DNA from: Dactylorhiza incarnata
Taxonomy: Eukaryota; Streptophyta; Magnoliopsida; Asparagales; Orchidaceae
DNA: 64,000 nt
Reading direction: 5' to 3'
Assembly (NCBI GenBank): GCA_033032865.1
Contig: JAWHQI010000306.1
Span: 434,001 to 498,000 of the forward strand
Positions 33,481-45,633 of the stretch are shown here, piece by piece (the first letter of the stretch is position 1; every line of letters starts with the position of its first letter). The translations under genes were made by a program, and so were the position numbers. The notes under the pieces are model-generated. The model did not search any database and had not been told where the DNA came from. It saw only the letters and a list, made by a program, of their open reading frames with translations.

Positions 33481-34641
33481 CTATAGAGCTTTTTTTATTG
33501 TTATTATGATTTCATTCTCAGATTTCCTCATAAAGGAGGAAACGCTTTTACCATTGAAGCATAATCCTAGTTTTGAGAAAAGAGAGAAGAGTGGGGATGA
33601 GGGATGACGCCCGCTCACTCCATCATTTGAGAACGTCGAACACGTCAGAGGACAACGAAGTTGGAGGACCACGACGCCAAAGTGGAGCACGGTTCTGGAG
33701 TAGCTCGCCGCCATAGAACCCCGCCGAAGGAACGGAGCGAGTTGAAGTCAGGAGAAGGTTTTGTGGTGAACCTGGAGGAACTCGCCGAAGGGGTCGGGGA
33801 ATAGGGGCTCAGGCGAACAAGAAGTTACTTGTGGGATGCAAATAGCGGTTTGTGGTCGTAGAATAACTGTGCCCACAATTTATGACAATAGCTAGAATTC
33901 TCAGTGGCATTTTACGGCAAATTTCTGCAAATAATCCAGAACAAAAGGACGATAGAAAACACACTTTTCTTGGTTATGATCCTTCTATTATATTATTGTT
34001 ACTGTTAGATATAAGCATTAACATAAATTAACATTTCATAATTGCTATTATTAAAAAATATTTTTAAAAATTTAAACAAGCACTCTACTTTATACAATAG
34101 AAAAAGATAGAAGCATCAATAAATTACTCACGGCGAAAAGCGAACGATCAGTTTAAAAGCCGCTCTCAAGGGTCGCATGCACATCTCACGGGTGTGCCGG
34201 TTGAAGTGAAGATGCATCCTGAGGAACCGACTAACAAGCCTAAACCCATAAAATTTTCTTCTAGTTTTTTTACAATTAACAAATCAAATTGAATTACAAG
34301 TTAATCACATAATTATAAAGTAAAAAGCACATGCATTCCCACAAAATTCAATCAAACAAAGCCTAAATATTTAAGGATGTTAACATAAAAGCATATATCA
34401 TTTGTAATTAAACAGCAAACGCAAGCAAATAACAATTTGATTAACCGCTTTCGTAAACATGTGTACTAAGAAAAATAAGGATAAGGCCTGTTTTACCATC
34501 CAAAGACGACAATTTGATTAATTCCTCTCATAATTTCTCATTATCGTTGCGGTGTAATATCGGAAATAGCGGGTTATAATGGGTCGAGGAAAATCAGAAA
34601 ATCATCGAATACACCTGCACGGAGCTGCAGAGATGTAGTCT
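33481..34641. other. PAG1 3' flank and 3' UTR region
   Basis: 34540-34641 would be the start of the PAG1 3' UTR on the - strand. 33600-33830 is GC-richer with repeated ctcgccg-type phrases, but no coding is recognised. The rest is AT-rich. Confidence 0.4.
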
Positions 34642-34713
34642 TTAATCTGCATCCATCTCTTCTAGTGCAGCCTTGGCAGCTGCTTTGGCTTCCTCTAAGA
34701 GATTCTCTGGAAC
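34642..34713 (-). CDS. 20S proteasome subunit alpha-7 (PAG1), last coding exon
   Basis: Final exon (23 codons plus TAA) of the alpha-7 (alpha type-3) subunit of the 20S proteasome core. The protein forms part of the outer ring of the proteolytic barrel in cytosol and nucleus. It reads VPENLLEEAKAAAKAALEEM then DAD, the acidic C-terminal tail typical of plant PAG1. An acceptor (tgcacttgcag) precedes it, and the phase is 0, matching the end of the exon at 53357-53447 (...NRQHQK). The intron between is 18,643 bp. Identification rests on recall of the plant PAG1 C-terminus and on matching phases across three exons. Confidence 0.93.
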   Translation of the reverse strand, partial: VPENLLEEAKAAAKAALEEMDAD

Positions 34714-34780
34714 CTGCAAGTGCAGATAGAATTAGATGGAGTCTTCATACTTGGGTTATAATTAGACCTATATATATATA

Positions 34781-35241
34781 GGGCCATTTACCGGGACCTC
34801 CCCTCTAACTTTGCTAAATTACTGAGAGCACCCCTCTTAGTTTCGAAATTACAAAAACCTCCCCTGAAGTATTCATTTAATCACAAAAACCTCCCCTGAA
34901 GTATTCATTTCATCACAAAAACCTCCCCTGAAGTATTCATTTCATCACAAAAACCTCCCCTGAAGTATTCATTTCATCACAAAAACCTCCCCTGAAGTTT
35001 TCATTTCATTAACATTCATGCACAAAAATACCCCCCTCGGTAAACAGTGTCCAGGGGTATTTTTGTTCATGGATGTAGTTCAATGAAAACTTAAGGAGAG
35101 ATTTTTGTAATGCAATGAAACCTTAAGGGGAGATTTTTGTAATGCAATGAAAACTTAAGGGGAGATTTTTGTAATTTCGAAACTAAGAGGGGTGCTCTCA
35201 GTAATTATACTAACTTAAAGGGGAGGTTTGGGTAATTATTT
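34781..35241. mobile_element. ACCTCCCC foldback element, copy 3
   Basis: Ends gggccatttaccgggacctc and ggggaggtttgggtaattat. The left arm holds five tandem 32-bp units (acaaaaacctcccctgaagt plus attcatttcatc), the right arm about three facing units (gaaaacttaaggggagattt). It lies 67 bp upstream of the last PAG1 exon on the transcript strand. Confidence 0.8.
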
Positions 35242-35737
35242 CTAAATATATATATATATATGAAACCATGAGGTGGCACTGTTCTTCTAAGTTCTAATGC
35301 TAAAAATATAAGAATAATGTAGAAAAAAATTGCATCTACAAATTCCTTAAAGCTCTTAAGAAAAATCTCGATGATGTATATGGTTGTGTATTGGCCATCA
35401 ACCCTCTTCCTAGCCTTCGTGAAGTTGTGCATCTGAACTTTCTGTGAAAAAACAGGAACAAATTTATGATGGATACCATATCTCTACCATCAGAGCCATT
35501 AAAGCTTCATATTTGTCCTACACAACCGCTGACAACAGATGTAGAGAGTGGACTTGGTGTGATTACTTTCGGAGAACTTATTATTCCAAGGATAATTATT
35601 GGGATATACATAATAAACCTATAAACTGGAAAGTTAAGGGTAAAAAAGAAAGTAAACAGGAGACAAAATTGTTAGAACTTATGCCTGGATCCTAGAAGTA
35701 CTTCAATGGAGTCAAGAGATTGGATAATCATTCCACT

Positions 35738-36010
35738 CTTGTTCATAGTGATGTTTGGGGAATGCATCAGACAACCTTTTATCTTTCATTTTAAATATTA
35801 TGTGACTTTCATTGATGATTAATTGAGAGTTATTTGGCTTTATCATATGAACTCTCGCTCAAATTTATTTTCTATTTTTCAACATTTTGTGCTGAAATCC
35901 AAGCCCATTATAATAGTAGCGTAAAAACTCTGCAGAGCGGTAATATCATTGAATACAAAAAAAACATTCACTCAGCTTCAAATTTAAAATAGGATTTTTA
36001 TTATTTGTTA
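35738..36010 (+). pseudogene. Copia integrase fragment
   Basis: Reads LVHSDVWGMHQTT, then a decayed stretch like YFVTFIDDYSR, WLYHMNSRS-like coding, and IQAHYNSSVKTL-type sequence, i.e. the start of a copia integrase core with several stops. The full-length copia 2 lies just downstream, in the opposite orientation. Confidence 0.75.
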
Positions 36011-36143
36011 TACAACAAAAAACTCATAAGCAAGGAGGATGAAGGGAAAGATAACAAGAAATTTTACTGAGAAGATGAAAGATACACGAGCTGGTACAAA
36101 ATGGGGACAAAACCCTGCCAAATTCTCAGGGCTAGTTTCACCG

Positions 36144-36347
36144 TGTAGAAAAACATAGATATTGAGAGAAATAAAATATTAATTTTATTAATTCCTCATC
36201 ATGATGAATACACAAGCTGTTTGTACATTTATATAGGAAGAGAGGGGAGAGAAAAACCTATTCTAAGATGTGAGACTAAACAAATACAAAGAAAGCGGGC
36301 TCAAACTGGGCCTTCATTATTGGGCCATTTACATTACTTTTCCAACA
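36144..36347 (-). repeat. Copia 2, 3' LTR (204 bp)
   Basis: Starts TGTAGAAAAACATAG and ends TTTTCCAACA on the + strand. It is adjacent to a polypurine tract on the - strand (GTGGAGGAG). It differs from the other LTR by about seven substitutions and one 4-bp indel by eye. Confidence 0.95.
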
Positions 36348-36369
36348 CTCCTCCACAAGCTGGAGCATA

Positions 36370-39300
36370 CACATCGTAGGCACCAAGCTTGGATAAGAAC
36401 TGACAATATAGTGGTCGAGGTAATGCCTTTGTGAGAATATCAACAACTCGCCCAGTAGCAGGAACATGTTTCAACTCTGGCTTCTTCAGTTGAACCTTCT
36501 CCCAAATAAAGTGACAGTCAACATCAATGTGTTTAGTATGTTCATGAAAAACAGGATTCTTGGCAATATGCATAGCAGCTTGACTGTCACAATAGAGAAT
36601 CGCCGGTGAGGAAAGTCTAACACCAAGGTCACTTAGAAGACTCTCCAACCAGGTAAGCTCAGACACAACAGCGGCCATTAAACGATACTCAGCTTCGGTT
36701 GATGAGCGAACAACAACTGACTGCTTCTTGCTGCGCCAAGTGATAAGGTTTCTATCAAAGTAAGTACAGAATCCACTTGTGGAACGACGATCATCCAGTG
36801 AACCAGCATAATCAGCGTCAGAATATGCAATGAGTGATAAGGGAGACGAAGAGGGCTTGTATACAAATCCTTGTCCAGGAGCAGTCTTCAAGTATCGAAG
36901 GATACGCTCAGCTTCCTGGAGATGGGAGAGTCGTGGTTCGTGCATGAATCTACTGACATCTCGAATGACATTAGATATATCAGGTCTTGTAATAGTGAGA
37001 TATATTAGCTTGTCCACAAGACGACGATAATACTCTGGGTTTCGAAGAAGTAGATCGGAATCTGAGGCATGAGCGCATAGCTTGTGATTGATATCTATAG
37101 GAGTGTCAGCATGCTTGCATCCAGAGTAGCCATCATCACGAAGCAATTCAAGACAGTACTTTCGTTGAGATAGAACAAGTCCATCGAGACGCCGAGCCAC
37201 CTCGAGACCAAGGAAGTACCGAAGATTTCCCAGATCCTTTGTTTGAAAATCAGAAGTCAGATGTTGTTTGATCATGTGTATTCCTTTGAGATCAACTCCC
37301 GTGATAAAAATATTATCTACATACACCAAGAGAATCATTGTGCCTGTTGGACGATGATGAGTGAATAGAGAGAAATCGGCAGAACTTCGGGTGAACCCAA
37401 CAGCATGAACCTGACTAAATTTGTCAAACCATGCCCGAGGAGACTGTTTGAGAACATAACGAGATTTCTTCAAACGATATACAAGGGACTCCCCCGTGGT
37501 CTCAAACTCGGGCGGTTATTGCATATAGACAGTCTCCTGCAAATCGCCATTGAGAAAGACATTTTTTACATCTAATTGATGCAATTGCCAGTGTCGATGA
37601 ACAACGAGGGAGATCAAAACACGAACAGTATTCAGTTTGGCGACCGGAGAGAAGGTCTCATCATAATCCAGACCTTGTTGATGAGTAAAGCCACGAGCCA
37701 CAAGACGAGCTTTCAGACGTTGAACTGTCCCATCAGGACCTTGTTTGATGGCAAATGCTCACATACATCCCACGCAGGTCTGGCCGGGAGGAAGAGGGAC
37801 AAGATCCCGAGTTTGGTTCGCCCAAAGAGACGACATTTCCTCATCCATGGCCGCCCGCCACCCCGGATGTTGAAGAGCCTCCTGTACAGAGTTATGGATG
37901 GAAATAGAAGATAAAGAAGTTGCAAATTGCCTGAGTGTCGGAAAGAGGCGGTGTAAGGAGACATAATTCTCCATCGGGTGAGCAGTAAAAACGGTTGCCG
38001 AATCTGCAGGCCGCAAAATATCATTAGTAGAGGGCACCTCTCGTAGAGCAGCAGACGAAGGAGAACGACGAGTATACACACGAAGCAAAGGTGGTTTTGG
38101 TGGTACGTTTGGGATTGGCGTGGGTAGGAGAGGTGGTAGGTTGAACGTAAGAGGAACAGTAGGCCGCAGGAGAAGAGGAGGTAGTGGAGGGTCACTGGGT
38201 AGGGAATGATAGGGTTGGTCTTCGAGAAAGGTTACATCAGCTGATGTAACAACCTTTCGATAAATGGGAGAGTAGCAAACATAGTCTTTCTGAGTGCGTG
38301 AGTACCCAACGAATATACACTTTGTGGCACGAGGAGAGAGCTTGTCAGTTGATGGGCCAAGATTATGAATATAGCAAACGCAGCCGAAGACACAAGGTGT
38401 GACCAGGAAGAGGGTTGTGGAAGGAAAAAGAAGTTTAAAGGGTGCCTCAAAGTTGAGAATGGAGGGCATGCGGTTAATAAGGTAGCAAGCTGTAGAAACC
38501 GCAAAATTCTAATAAAGTTTGGGAACATTCATTTGAAACATAAGACTGATAAGAGAGCGTGCGAACTCAAGAAAGTGACGATTCTTTCGTTCTGCAACTC
38601 CGTTTTGTTGGGGGGTATACGCGCAGGAGGTTTGATGGATGATCTCAAACTCATCACACAAGTCAGTAAACGCATGACTTGTGAATTCACGGGCATTGTC
38701 GTTTCAGAGAGTCTTAATGGTTGTAGAAAACTGGTTGCGAGTCTCAATAATAAAAGCACATAACACACGAGTTCAGAGCGATCATGAAGTAAATATAACT
38801 ATGTCATACGAGAGTAATCATCAATAAACGTAAGAAAGTAACGATAGCCAGATACACTTGCTATTTTATAGTGTCCCAAAATATCGGAATGAACTAAACA
38901 AAGCGAGCATCGCTCCGAGTACAATGAGATGAAAAAGTAGAACGATGTTGTTTGTCGTAGATACAAGACTGGCAGGTGAAGTCGTTGAAGGGCAAATCTG
39001 GGAGAGCTCTCTGGAGGATTCGGAAAGGAGCATGCCCAAGACGCCGATGTCATTTGACAGAGCTAACATAAGAGAGAATCGTGGGTGGGAGATCCAGGAT
39101 GTAGAGCCCATTTGATAGTTTCCCTTTACCAATTATATTCTGCGTCTTTCGATCCTGCACAACAAAAGAGGTAGAAGAAAAGGTTACATAACAATCAAGG
39201 ACTTGAGTGAGACGACTAATAGAGAGGAGATTGAAAGGGGAGCCCGGAACATGAAGAACCGAGCGAAGAGCCATGGAAGGATTAAGGGTGATGTCGGCAG

Positions 39301-40393
39301 ATCCAAACACCGGGGTGGTGTCCCCATTGGCAACAGTAATGAACTTGGGATACTCAGAATCCAAGTATTGAGATGGTTTCTTCGGGGTAATATGGTGTGT
39401 TGCTCTGGAGTCCATTATCCAGGATGAACTATGGGTGAGACAGGAGATACCTTCATCTTAGATGGACGCAACAGAGCCGGAGGAACGGCTGATCATCCCT
39501 TGAAGCTGCTGGAGTTGGTTGTGCATGGCATCAATGTCAGTTTGAGTGTTGGTTGGAGCATTGACCACAATGGAGGCATGCGGAGCAGGTGGCATACCGT
39601 GCTTACGGCAACAAGTAGCTTCGAGATGACCATCCCTGCCACAGTAGGTACACTTAAGAGGAGCGCGATTGTGTCGACCCCTACCTCGAGAAGAGGTACG
39701 ACCACCACGTGATGGTGGAGTAAAATGGGATGAAGGTGACTGATGGAGAAGGGGGGAAAGAGACTCCCAAGAGCATCGGCCGGGGGAGTGACCTTTAACA
39801 ACATGGAGCACACATCCGAAAGAGAGGGAATTGTTGAGGAGGATAGGATTTGAGCCCGGATGCTGTGGAGGTGGGGCAATACCAACTGCTTCTTTCTGAG
39901 CATATTGGGCAGCGAGATCTGTAGTTGGAGGTTGATGTTGAATTCAGGCCTCTACTAGAGTTTTGGAGCACGCAACAAAGGAAGTTAAGTCGTCAGTCAC
40001 CCCCGGGGTCAAGAGATTGAAGGTCTGAGATGATGTCAAAGAGGTGTTAAAGTTGTCTTTGCCAGAATAAAGTGAGTTAAGTTCCTCCCACATGACTTTG
40101 GCCGTCTCATGATACATGGACATACGATAAGGTTCACTATCCATTGAGTTGAGAATCCAAGAATGAACACGACCGTCATCACGAAGCCATTCCTCGGAGG
40201 GCGGAGATGGAATAGCCTTGGTCAGATGATGGAGAAGACCTTTTGTCTGAGGGATGCGGCAAACCGAGTGCATCCATTCAACAAAATTCTTTTTCCCACT
40301 AAGAGAAATAGTGGTGATCCGTAGTTCATCTCGAACTTCAGGAAGAGGAGCCACAGCACGGACCAGAAGAGAGGAGGCATCATCTTCGGCCAT
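36370..40393 (-). pseudogene. Copia 2 gag-pol, broken
   Basis: The gag start is probably MAEDDASSLL at 40393. The gag block contains SLSGKKNFVEWMHSV and MWEELNSLYSGKDNFN; a zinc knuckle CTYCGRDGHLEATC lies at about 39680-39640. Protease has DSRATHHIT (usual DSGA altered to DSRA) at about 39415. Integrase traces: FLTFIDDYSRMT (about 38815), then RATKCIFVGYSRTQKDYVCY (about 38370-38310). [22 protein letters not shown] (about 37690), [13 protein letters not shown], then LLVYVDNIFITG with YVDN in place of YVDD (about 37320). RNase H: AYSDADYAGSLDDRRSTSGF, STEAEYRLM, YCDSQAAMHIAKNPVFHEH, and VDILTKALPR at the end. Frameshifts and stops separate the blocks. Confidence 0.92.
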
Positions 40394-40479
40394 TGGAGAA
40401 AACGAGTAGAGGAGCAACGGAGCGGCCACGAGGAAGAACAAAGCAGCAACACTTGCGGTCAGGAGAAGAAGAGACCGGC

Positions 40480-40665
40480 AAGAAGAGTCAGGCAAGACGA
40501 GTCGGGCAAGTCGAGTCTGGCAAGTCGAGTTTGGTAAGATGAGTCCGGCAAGTCGAGTTGGCAGACAACAGTTGGCGGTCACTTGGCAGTCAACAGTTTG
40601 CGTTTACTTGGAGTCCGGCAAGACGAGAGACCGGCAAGTCGAGTCCGGCAAGAAGAGATTGCAGG
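40480..40665. repeat. Tandem repeat in copia 2 leader (ggcaagtcgagtcc)
   Basis: About ten imperfect copies of a 10-14 bp unit (gtccggcaagtcgagt) in the untranslated leader upstream of gag. Confidence 0.75.
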
Positions 40666-40799
40666 AGGGAGGAGAAAGGCGATCACTTGCGTGAGCTCGG
40701 CTGTTACCGACATCCAGGCGGACGAGCCGGAGTAGCAGGTGTACTCGAGGAGGATGCGCGCAGGAGCGGGCGACGGCGGTGAACACCGAACCGAACCGA

Positions 40800-41175
40800 G
40801 CGGTTCGGCGGGTGCAGTCTAGGGGGCCGACCGGACCCGTTATCTTTTATGGCTTTCAGTTTTTCTATTAAATTGTTGTAATTGTATTTCTCTTCTTGGA
40901 CTCATGATGTGTGGTGGATCCCTCATATATAAGGGATCACCTTAGGGTTTATTTTCATCTTTGGATCACTTGAATGAATTGGGGTTGCTCCCCTTTCTCC
41001 CTTCCAACCCTAACTCCCTCTCTCTCTCTACCTTCCCTTCCCCCTTCCCGTTCCTCTCTCTCTATCTTCCTCCTATCACTATCCGCTAGCCGACACCGCC
41101 AGCGGAAGCTTCGCCGCCGCTACCCCCCCCCCCCCCCTTGTCGGTTGCTGATACCCCAAGCGGTATCATCAGCAA
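40800..41175 (+). repeat. Gypsy-type LTR fragment nested antisense in copia 2 leader
   Basis: Has a TATA box (catatataaggg at about 40925), then cacttgaatgaattggggtt, gctccc and ccaaccctaactcc, followed by a CT-rich tract and gcggtatcatcagc. The order and wording resemble the end of the gypsy LTR and its primer-binding region at 62170-62340. It is either an inserted LTR fragment or a strongly convergent leader; ends are not resolved. Confidence 0.45.
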
Positions 41176-41475
41176 GTGAGAACAAGGCCAAGAGCGCGCA
41201 CACTGGCGCAGTCTGAGATCACCGAGGAGCTCGCAGGCGAGCACTGAATAGGAATTAGAAGTAGTCGGGATTGCGGGGTTGCGGGGCCCACAGGGAGCAG
41301 GCACCAGTAAAGTTATAAAACAACAAAAGGGGGCGAGAAAAGGGAAAATGCAGAGGAGCGGTCTGCTAAGAAGAGATTGCCAGGCCACAGGCGGGCAGGC
41401 ATGAACGGACAGAGCCCGGCTAGGAGCAAGGGCTTCAACTGAAACTAATAAGGGGATCGAATTGCTCCGATACCA

Positions 41476-41675
41476 TGTAGAAAAACACAGATATTGAGAT
41501 AAATAAAATATTAATTTTATTTATTCCTCATCATGATGAATACACAAGTTGTACATTTATATAGGAAGAGAGGGGAGAGAAAAACCTATTCTAAGATGTG
41601 GGACTAAACAAATACAAAGAAAGCGGGCTCAAACTGGGCCTTCATTATTGGGCCTTTTACATTATTTTTCCAACA
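41476..41675 (-). repeat. Copia 2, 5' LTR (200 bp)
   Basis: Starts TGTAGAAAAACACAG and ends TTTTCCAACA on the + strand, with the primer-binding site on its inner side. Confidence 0.95.
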
Positions 41676-43219
41676 CACCACATAACCCACACAAACTCTA
41701 GATATCCAAAGATCATGTACTCATACAACTCTCGCCCTTATATAAGCTCATAAAGCATGCTAACTAAGGGAAGAGACCTAAGTAATATTAATTAATTCAA
41801 TATAATTAACTAATAAATTCAAGTTGTATTAACTAAATATAAATAATACTAATTATTCATGATATATTAATTAATTAATACATAATTATGAAGAATACTA
41901 ATTATTTGATTACTTCTGAGTGCTTCCAACTAAGATCTCCTTGATTTACAAGTTACAAACTCAGTGATCCGCTTGTCATCGTACATGGTCCAATGTTGGG
42001 AAATAGGTCGTGATGGATTTGGGTCGGTCCAGCATTGGGTCGTAGGTCGATGAGGAAGAGGGTGACAATGGAACTTCCGGAGGAGGATGTCGTGGGTTCG
42101 GTAGTAACCGGAGGTGTTGGTGGTGGTTGGGACGAAACATGGAGGTCGATGAGGCTTTATCAGGGGAGGGTGAGAATGGAACTACCGCAGATGGATGCCA
42201 TAGTTTCGGTCGTGACCAGAGGTGTAGGTGGTGGTGTGGAGGAAGAGGGCCCCTGGAGTTGCCGAAGTGGGGCCATTATGGATGCATGACGCTCTCAAAC
42301 ACAAATGGCAGAGGCGTTGAGCCGAGAGTGGATGTCAATAAGGGCATCTTGGATGTCGTCGAAGCGGTTGGACATGGTAGTTCCGTGCAAGTGTGGGGAG
42401 GTTGGCACATGTTGGATGTCCTAGCCGAGAGACGACAGTGTGGATGGGGCAAGGTGCTTATGACCAAAGAAGGAATACAACCCGGAAGGTCGGACCATTG
42501 TTATACAACAACAAAAACTCGTAGTATGAAGAACAAAAAACAAGGGAATATCCTGCATAGAGCCTCACAAAAAACAAGGGAAGACTATTACCTTAATATC
42601 CTGCACTGTTACAATTATCTCCATCATATATGCTCATTAGGCACACTAATTAAGGGAAGACTATTACCTTAATTAATTACAATAAAAGATACGCAAGGTG
42701 TTGTTCTTATATCCACCCGTGTATCTTTCAGACTTTGCCATGTGTGGCTTTCTTCAACATTTCTATTGCTTCTAAAGATGTCTATTTTCTTTGAAGTCCA
42801 CTCGCTACTATTCTGAGTCCATACCTAGTGATCTATGTGACAATCTGGTGAACGATGAGATTGTTGGAGATTAAAGGAGTGTGGGTGATTTTAATAGGTG
42901 TTTCTTTTAGTCCTTCATTAATACAGAGTAAGTATATCATTGTGAGGTCAGTGATCCTCCTTTTATCATTGGGTCAGTCATACCTCAGTCAATGAGTCAC
43001 ATCCTACTCTTCATATCTAACACCGGGGACATGACATAACAAGGTAGATGAGCCTCCAGAATTGATTGACAAGGTCTTCTAATTTGTTGACTTATGATTG
43101 TTGGCATGTCCCCATCCAGGTCTTGACACACCCATTGCACTGTAGACCCTTTAACTCATTACCCCCAGGTTTTCAAGCCTTCATGATCAAATTACTTACT
43201 ATTCTCATTCTAAAAAATA
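41676..43219. other. PAG1 intron stretch with a tandem duplication
   Basis: 42057-42290 contains two tandem copies of a unit of about 120 bp (gtgacaatggaacttccgga / gtgagaatggaactaccgca). A TATA-like cttatataagctc lies near 41740. No protein is recognised; the open frame at 42127-42672 crosses the duplication and has no domain. Confidence 0.4.
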
Positions 43220-44540
43220 TTCAATAGGTCATTCATAATGATGGATGGCACCTAGCAGCGATCAAGCAAATATTGATAGTTCTTTAAAATGTCTGGAGGT
43301 TTACTTGGTCACAAAGGGATACATTAAGACATATGGAATTGATTATTTAGAAATTATTTCATCATTTAACAAATTGACTTGTTGCTTCTTGTAATTGGCG
43401 TAGGATAAACTAGATGTTTCAAATGTCTTCCACCATGATGATTTAAATGGAGAAGTCTATATCGAGAACCTTTAGTACTTGTTACCCAAAAGGGGCGTTC
43501 ACAGATGTGTCTAAACTGAAAAAGATATTATGTAGCCTGAAACAATAACCTTGAACATATTAAAAATTTTCTAGTATTAACCTAAATTGGAATGGTTTGA
43601 TGTTAAATTGATTATTCAGCGTCATATCGCCATATTGTTGTTGGGAATTTACTACCCATATATTGATGATATAGTTCTTATAGGAGATTAAAGCAAGGAA
43701 ATTAGCAAGTTGAGCGAGTTTCTTCAATCTCATTTTCATACCCTGGCAAATCGAGGTATTTTTTGGGAATTTAGGTTTCTACAACAACAAAGGTCACATC
43801 TTATGCAAAGAAAATATGTTTTGTATTTACTGATAAAACCATGGATGTTAGGCTACAGGTGGAGTTGATGAAGGATGACGGAGAGTTTACTCCGATGTAT
43901 GAAGATGTCGAAGGCTGGGGATAAAGCTAAATTATCTCACTCATATATACATTGAGTTCGCGGTGAGTACCATTTTATGGCACCATTGCATACTTCTAAC
44001 ATGGATGAGATACGAATATTGAGACCTCAAAGGAATTACAGGAGTAGCACTGATATACAAAAAAGTTGGTTGTGACAAAGTGGAGAAGACCTAACAGATA
44101 CAGACTGGGTAGGTTCCTCTTCTAATAGACAATCTACAACAAGGTATTTTTATTGGAGGAAATTTAGTCTCACTGAAGAGCAATACACATCATACAATGG
44201 TGAAAATTAGAACAATGACACATAAAACTTGTGAATAAGTTAGGCTCAAGAAATTTCTAAAAGAGGTTCATTATAAAGTTGACATACCAATGCAACTGAT
44301 CTGTTACAATCACGCAACAATATATAGCATCAAACTTAGTCTTCCATGCATGTACCAAACACATACAAGTGGATTGTCATTTTGTTCGAGAAATGATAGT
44401 GGATGAAACTATTGTAATTCAATTTACAGTAACATAAAACCTGTGAGCAGATATCTTTTACAAAAGATCCAACATGAGTCATATAAAATTCAATTGCAGT
44501 AAGTTGAGCTCATCTAACATCATCACTCCAACTTGAGAGT
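43220..44540 (+). pseudogene. Copia pol relic (RT to RNase H)
   Basis: Decayed coding in shifting frames: KTYGIDYLE (about 43335), KLDVSNVF and GEVYIENL (about 43405-43460), YIDDIVLIGD (about 43660), ISKLSEFLQSHFHT, RKYVLYLL (about 43815), DWVGSSSNRQSTT (about 44105) and HIQVDCHFV (about 44365). Stops are frequent. It ends with ctccaacttgagag, the usual copia 3' polypurine area. Confidence 0.85.
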
Positions 44541-44559
44541 ATTAGAACTTACACTTAGT

Positions 44560-45110
44560 GCATAAGGATAATTTCATAAAATACCAAGTTTATATACATG
44601 TATCTATGGAGACGAAAAGTAACAAAAATTGTGAACTCTTGCGAGCTGTTAAAAATATGTTGAGGCCGGCTCACAAGGAAAATTCAAGAACGCGTGTAAT
44701 TTCAGGAAGGAACCATACTTCTAGAGGAGAAATGGTTGCTTCTCATTTTAAACTTTCAATAAGTATGATTGGAGGCTCTTCGGAAATTATTTTTAGTCTT
44801 AACAAGTATCCAGCACACCTAATTCCACAACCACATCATTTGCAGTTGTTGCTCAAAAAGGTAACTTTTTAAATGCCTTATTGTTAAAAAATGAATAATA
44901 TAAATTCCAGGATTATTAATCCTAGGGCATCCAATCATATGACTAGCGAAGGTATTTTCATTATAAAATTTATTCTATTTCCGGGATAATATACCAATAC
45001 TTTTGATGGATATTTAGCAAAGTTAATCGACACAAGTTCTATTACAATTTCAAAAAATGTTACTCTTAGTCTATTTTATTGCTTTCAAAGTTGGAAAGTG
45101 GTTTGTTATT
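44560..45110 (+). pseudogene. Copia gag/protease relic
   Basis: The ORF 44558-44872 covers a gag C-terminal tail. Further down, IINPRASNHMTSEGIF (about 44915-44960) corresponds to the copia protease start (DSGAS..MT in active elements), followed by a decayed YLAKLIDTSSITIS stretch. Active-site DSG has become NPR, so it is dead. It may belong to a second copia unit following the 43.2-44.5 kb relic. Confidence 0.7.
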
Positions 45111-45615
45111 TATCGATGAGCTCGTCTAAGAAAGTAATTGGGTTATTATTTTTTTAATTGTTGTGTTTTTGCAAGACTTCAATATGGGGCTGATAATATG
45201 GGTGGCATCCAAGAATCTACTTTCATAAATTTTGCTTCTTGTTTTAACTATTATTTTAAAACATCCTCGTTTTTTATATCTTAATGAACTATTTTAAAAT
45301 TTGTATATATAATTTTTATATCTTAATGAACTATTATTTCCAAGAAAAGTAGTTTATCTCAGTAGATTCATTTCAAAGATCTTGTGGTGTTGCATGTCAA
45401 AGAATCGTACACTATGAAGTAGATTTCCCTAATGAACAAAGTATACCATTAGCTCAAGAGGATCTGGCGTCATTGTTTGATGAGCTGGATGAGGAGCATG
45501 TTGAATCTGAGGAAGAGCTCAATATTACGCATGATAATTAGAATGAAGAATTGGTGGTCTGAAGTGTACTAAACATCATAGTTGATGATATGAAGTATGG
45601 TTGAGAAACAACAAT
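45111..45615 (+). other. Copia-derived remnants
   Basis: 45360-45540 reads an acidic stretch (ASLFDELDEEHVESEEEL) like the linker between copia integrase and RT, continuing the previous relic. The rest is AT-rich with a repeated tatatcttaatgaactatt (about 45275-45330). Confidence 0.45.
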
Positions 45616-45633
45616 TTTCACACTAAGTGAATA

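Larger units (their letters stand above)
36144..41675 (-). mobile_element. Copia element 2, full length, 5.5 kb
   Basis: Two matching LTRs, a polypurine tract next to the 3' LTR and a primer-binding site next to the 5' LTR (complement of ctccgatacca at about 41464-41474, i.e. TGGTATCGGAG, close to initiator tRNA-Met). Flanks are CACCG (36139-36143) and CACCA (41676-41680), a 5-bp target duplication with one difference. The coding order gag-PR-IN-RT-RH is typical of copia. It sits in the PAG1 intron in the same orientation as PAG1. Confidence 0.95.

Noticed and set aside
34847..35008. Five regularly spaced 32-bp repeats resembling a CRISPR array
   Set aside because: Units are contiguous without unique spacers and lie in the arm of a foldback element in plant nuclear DNA.
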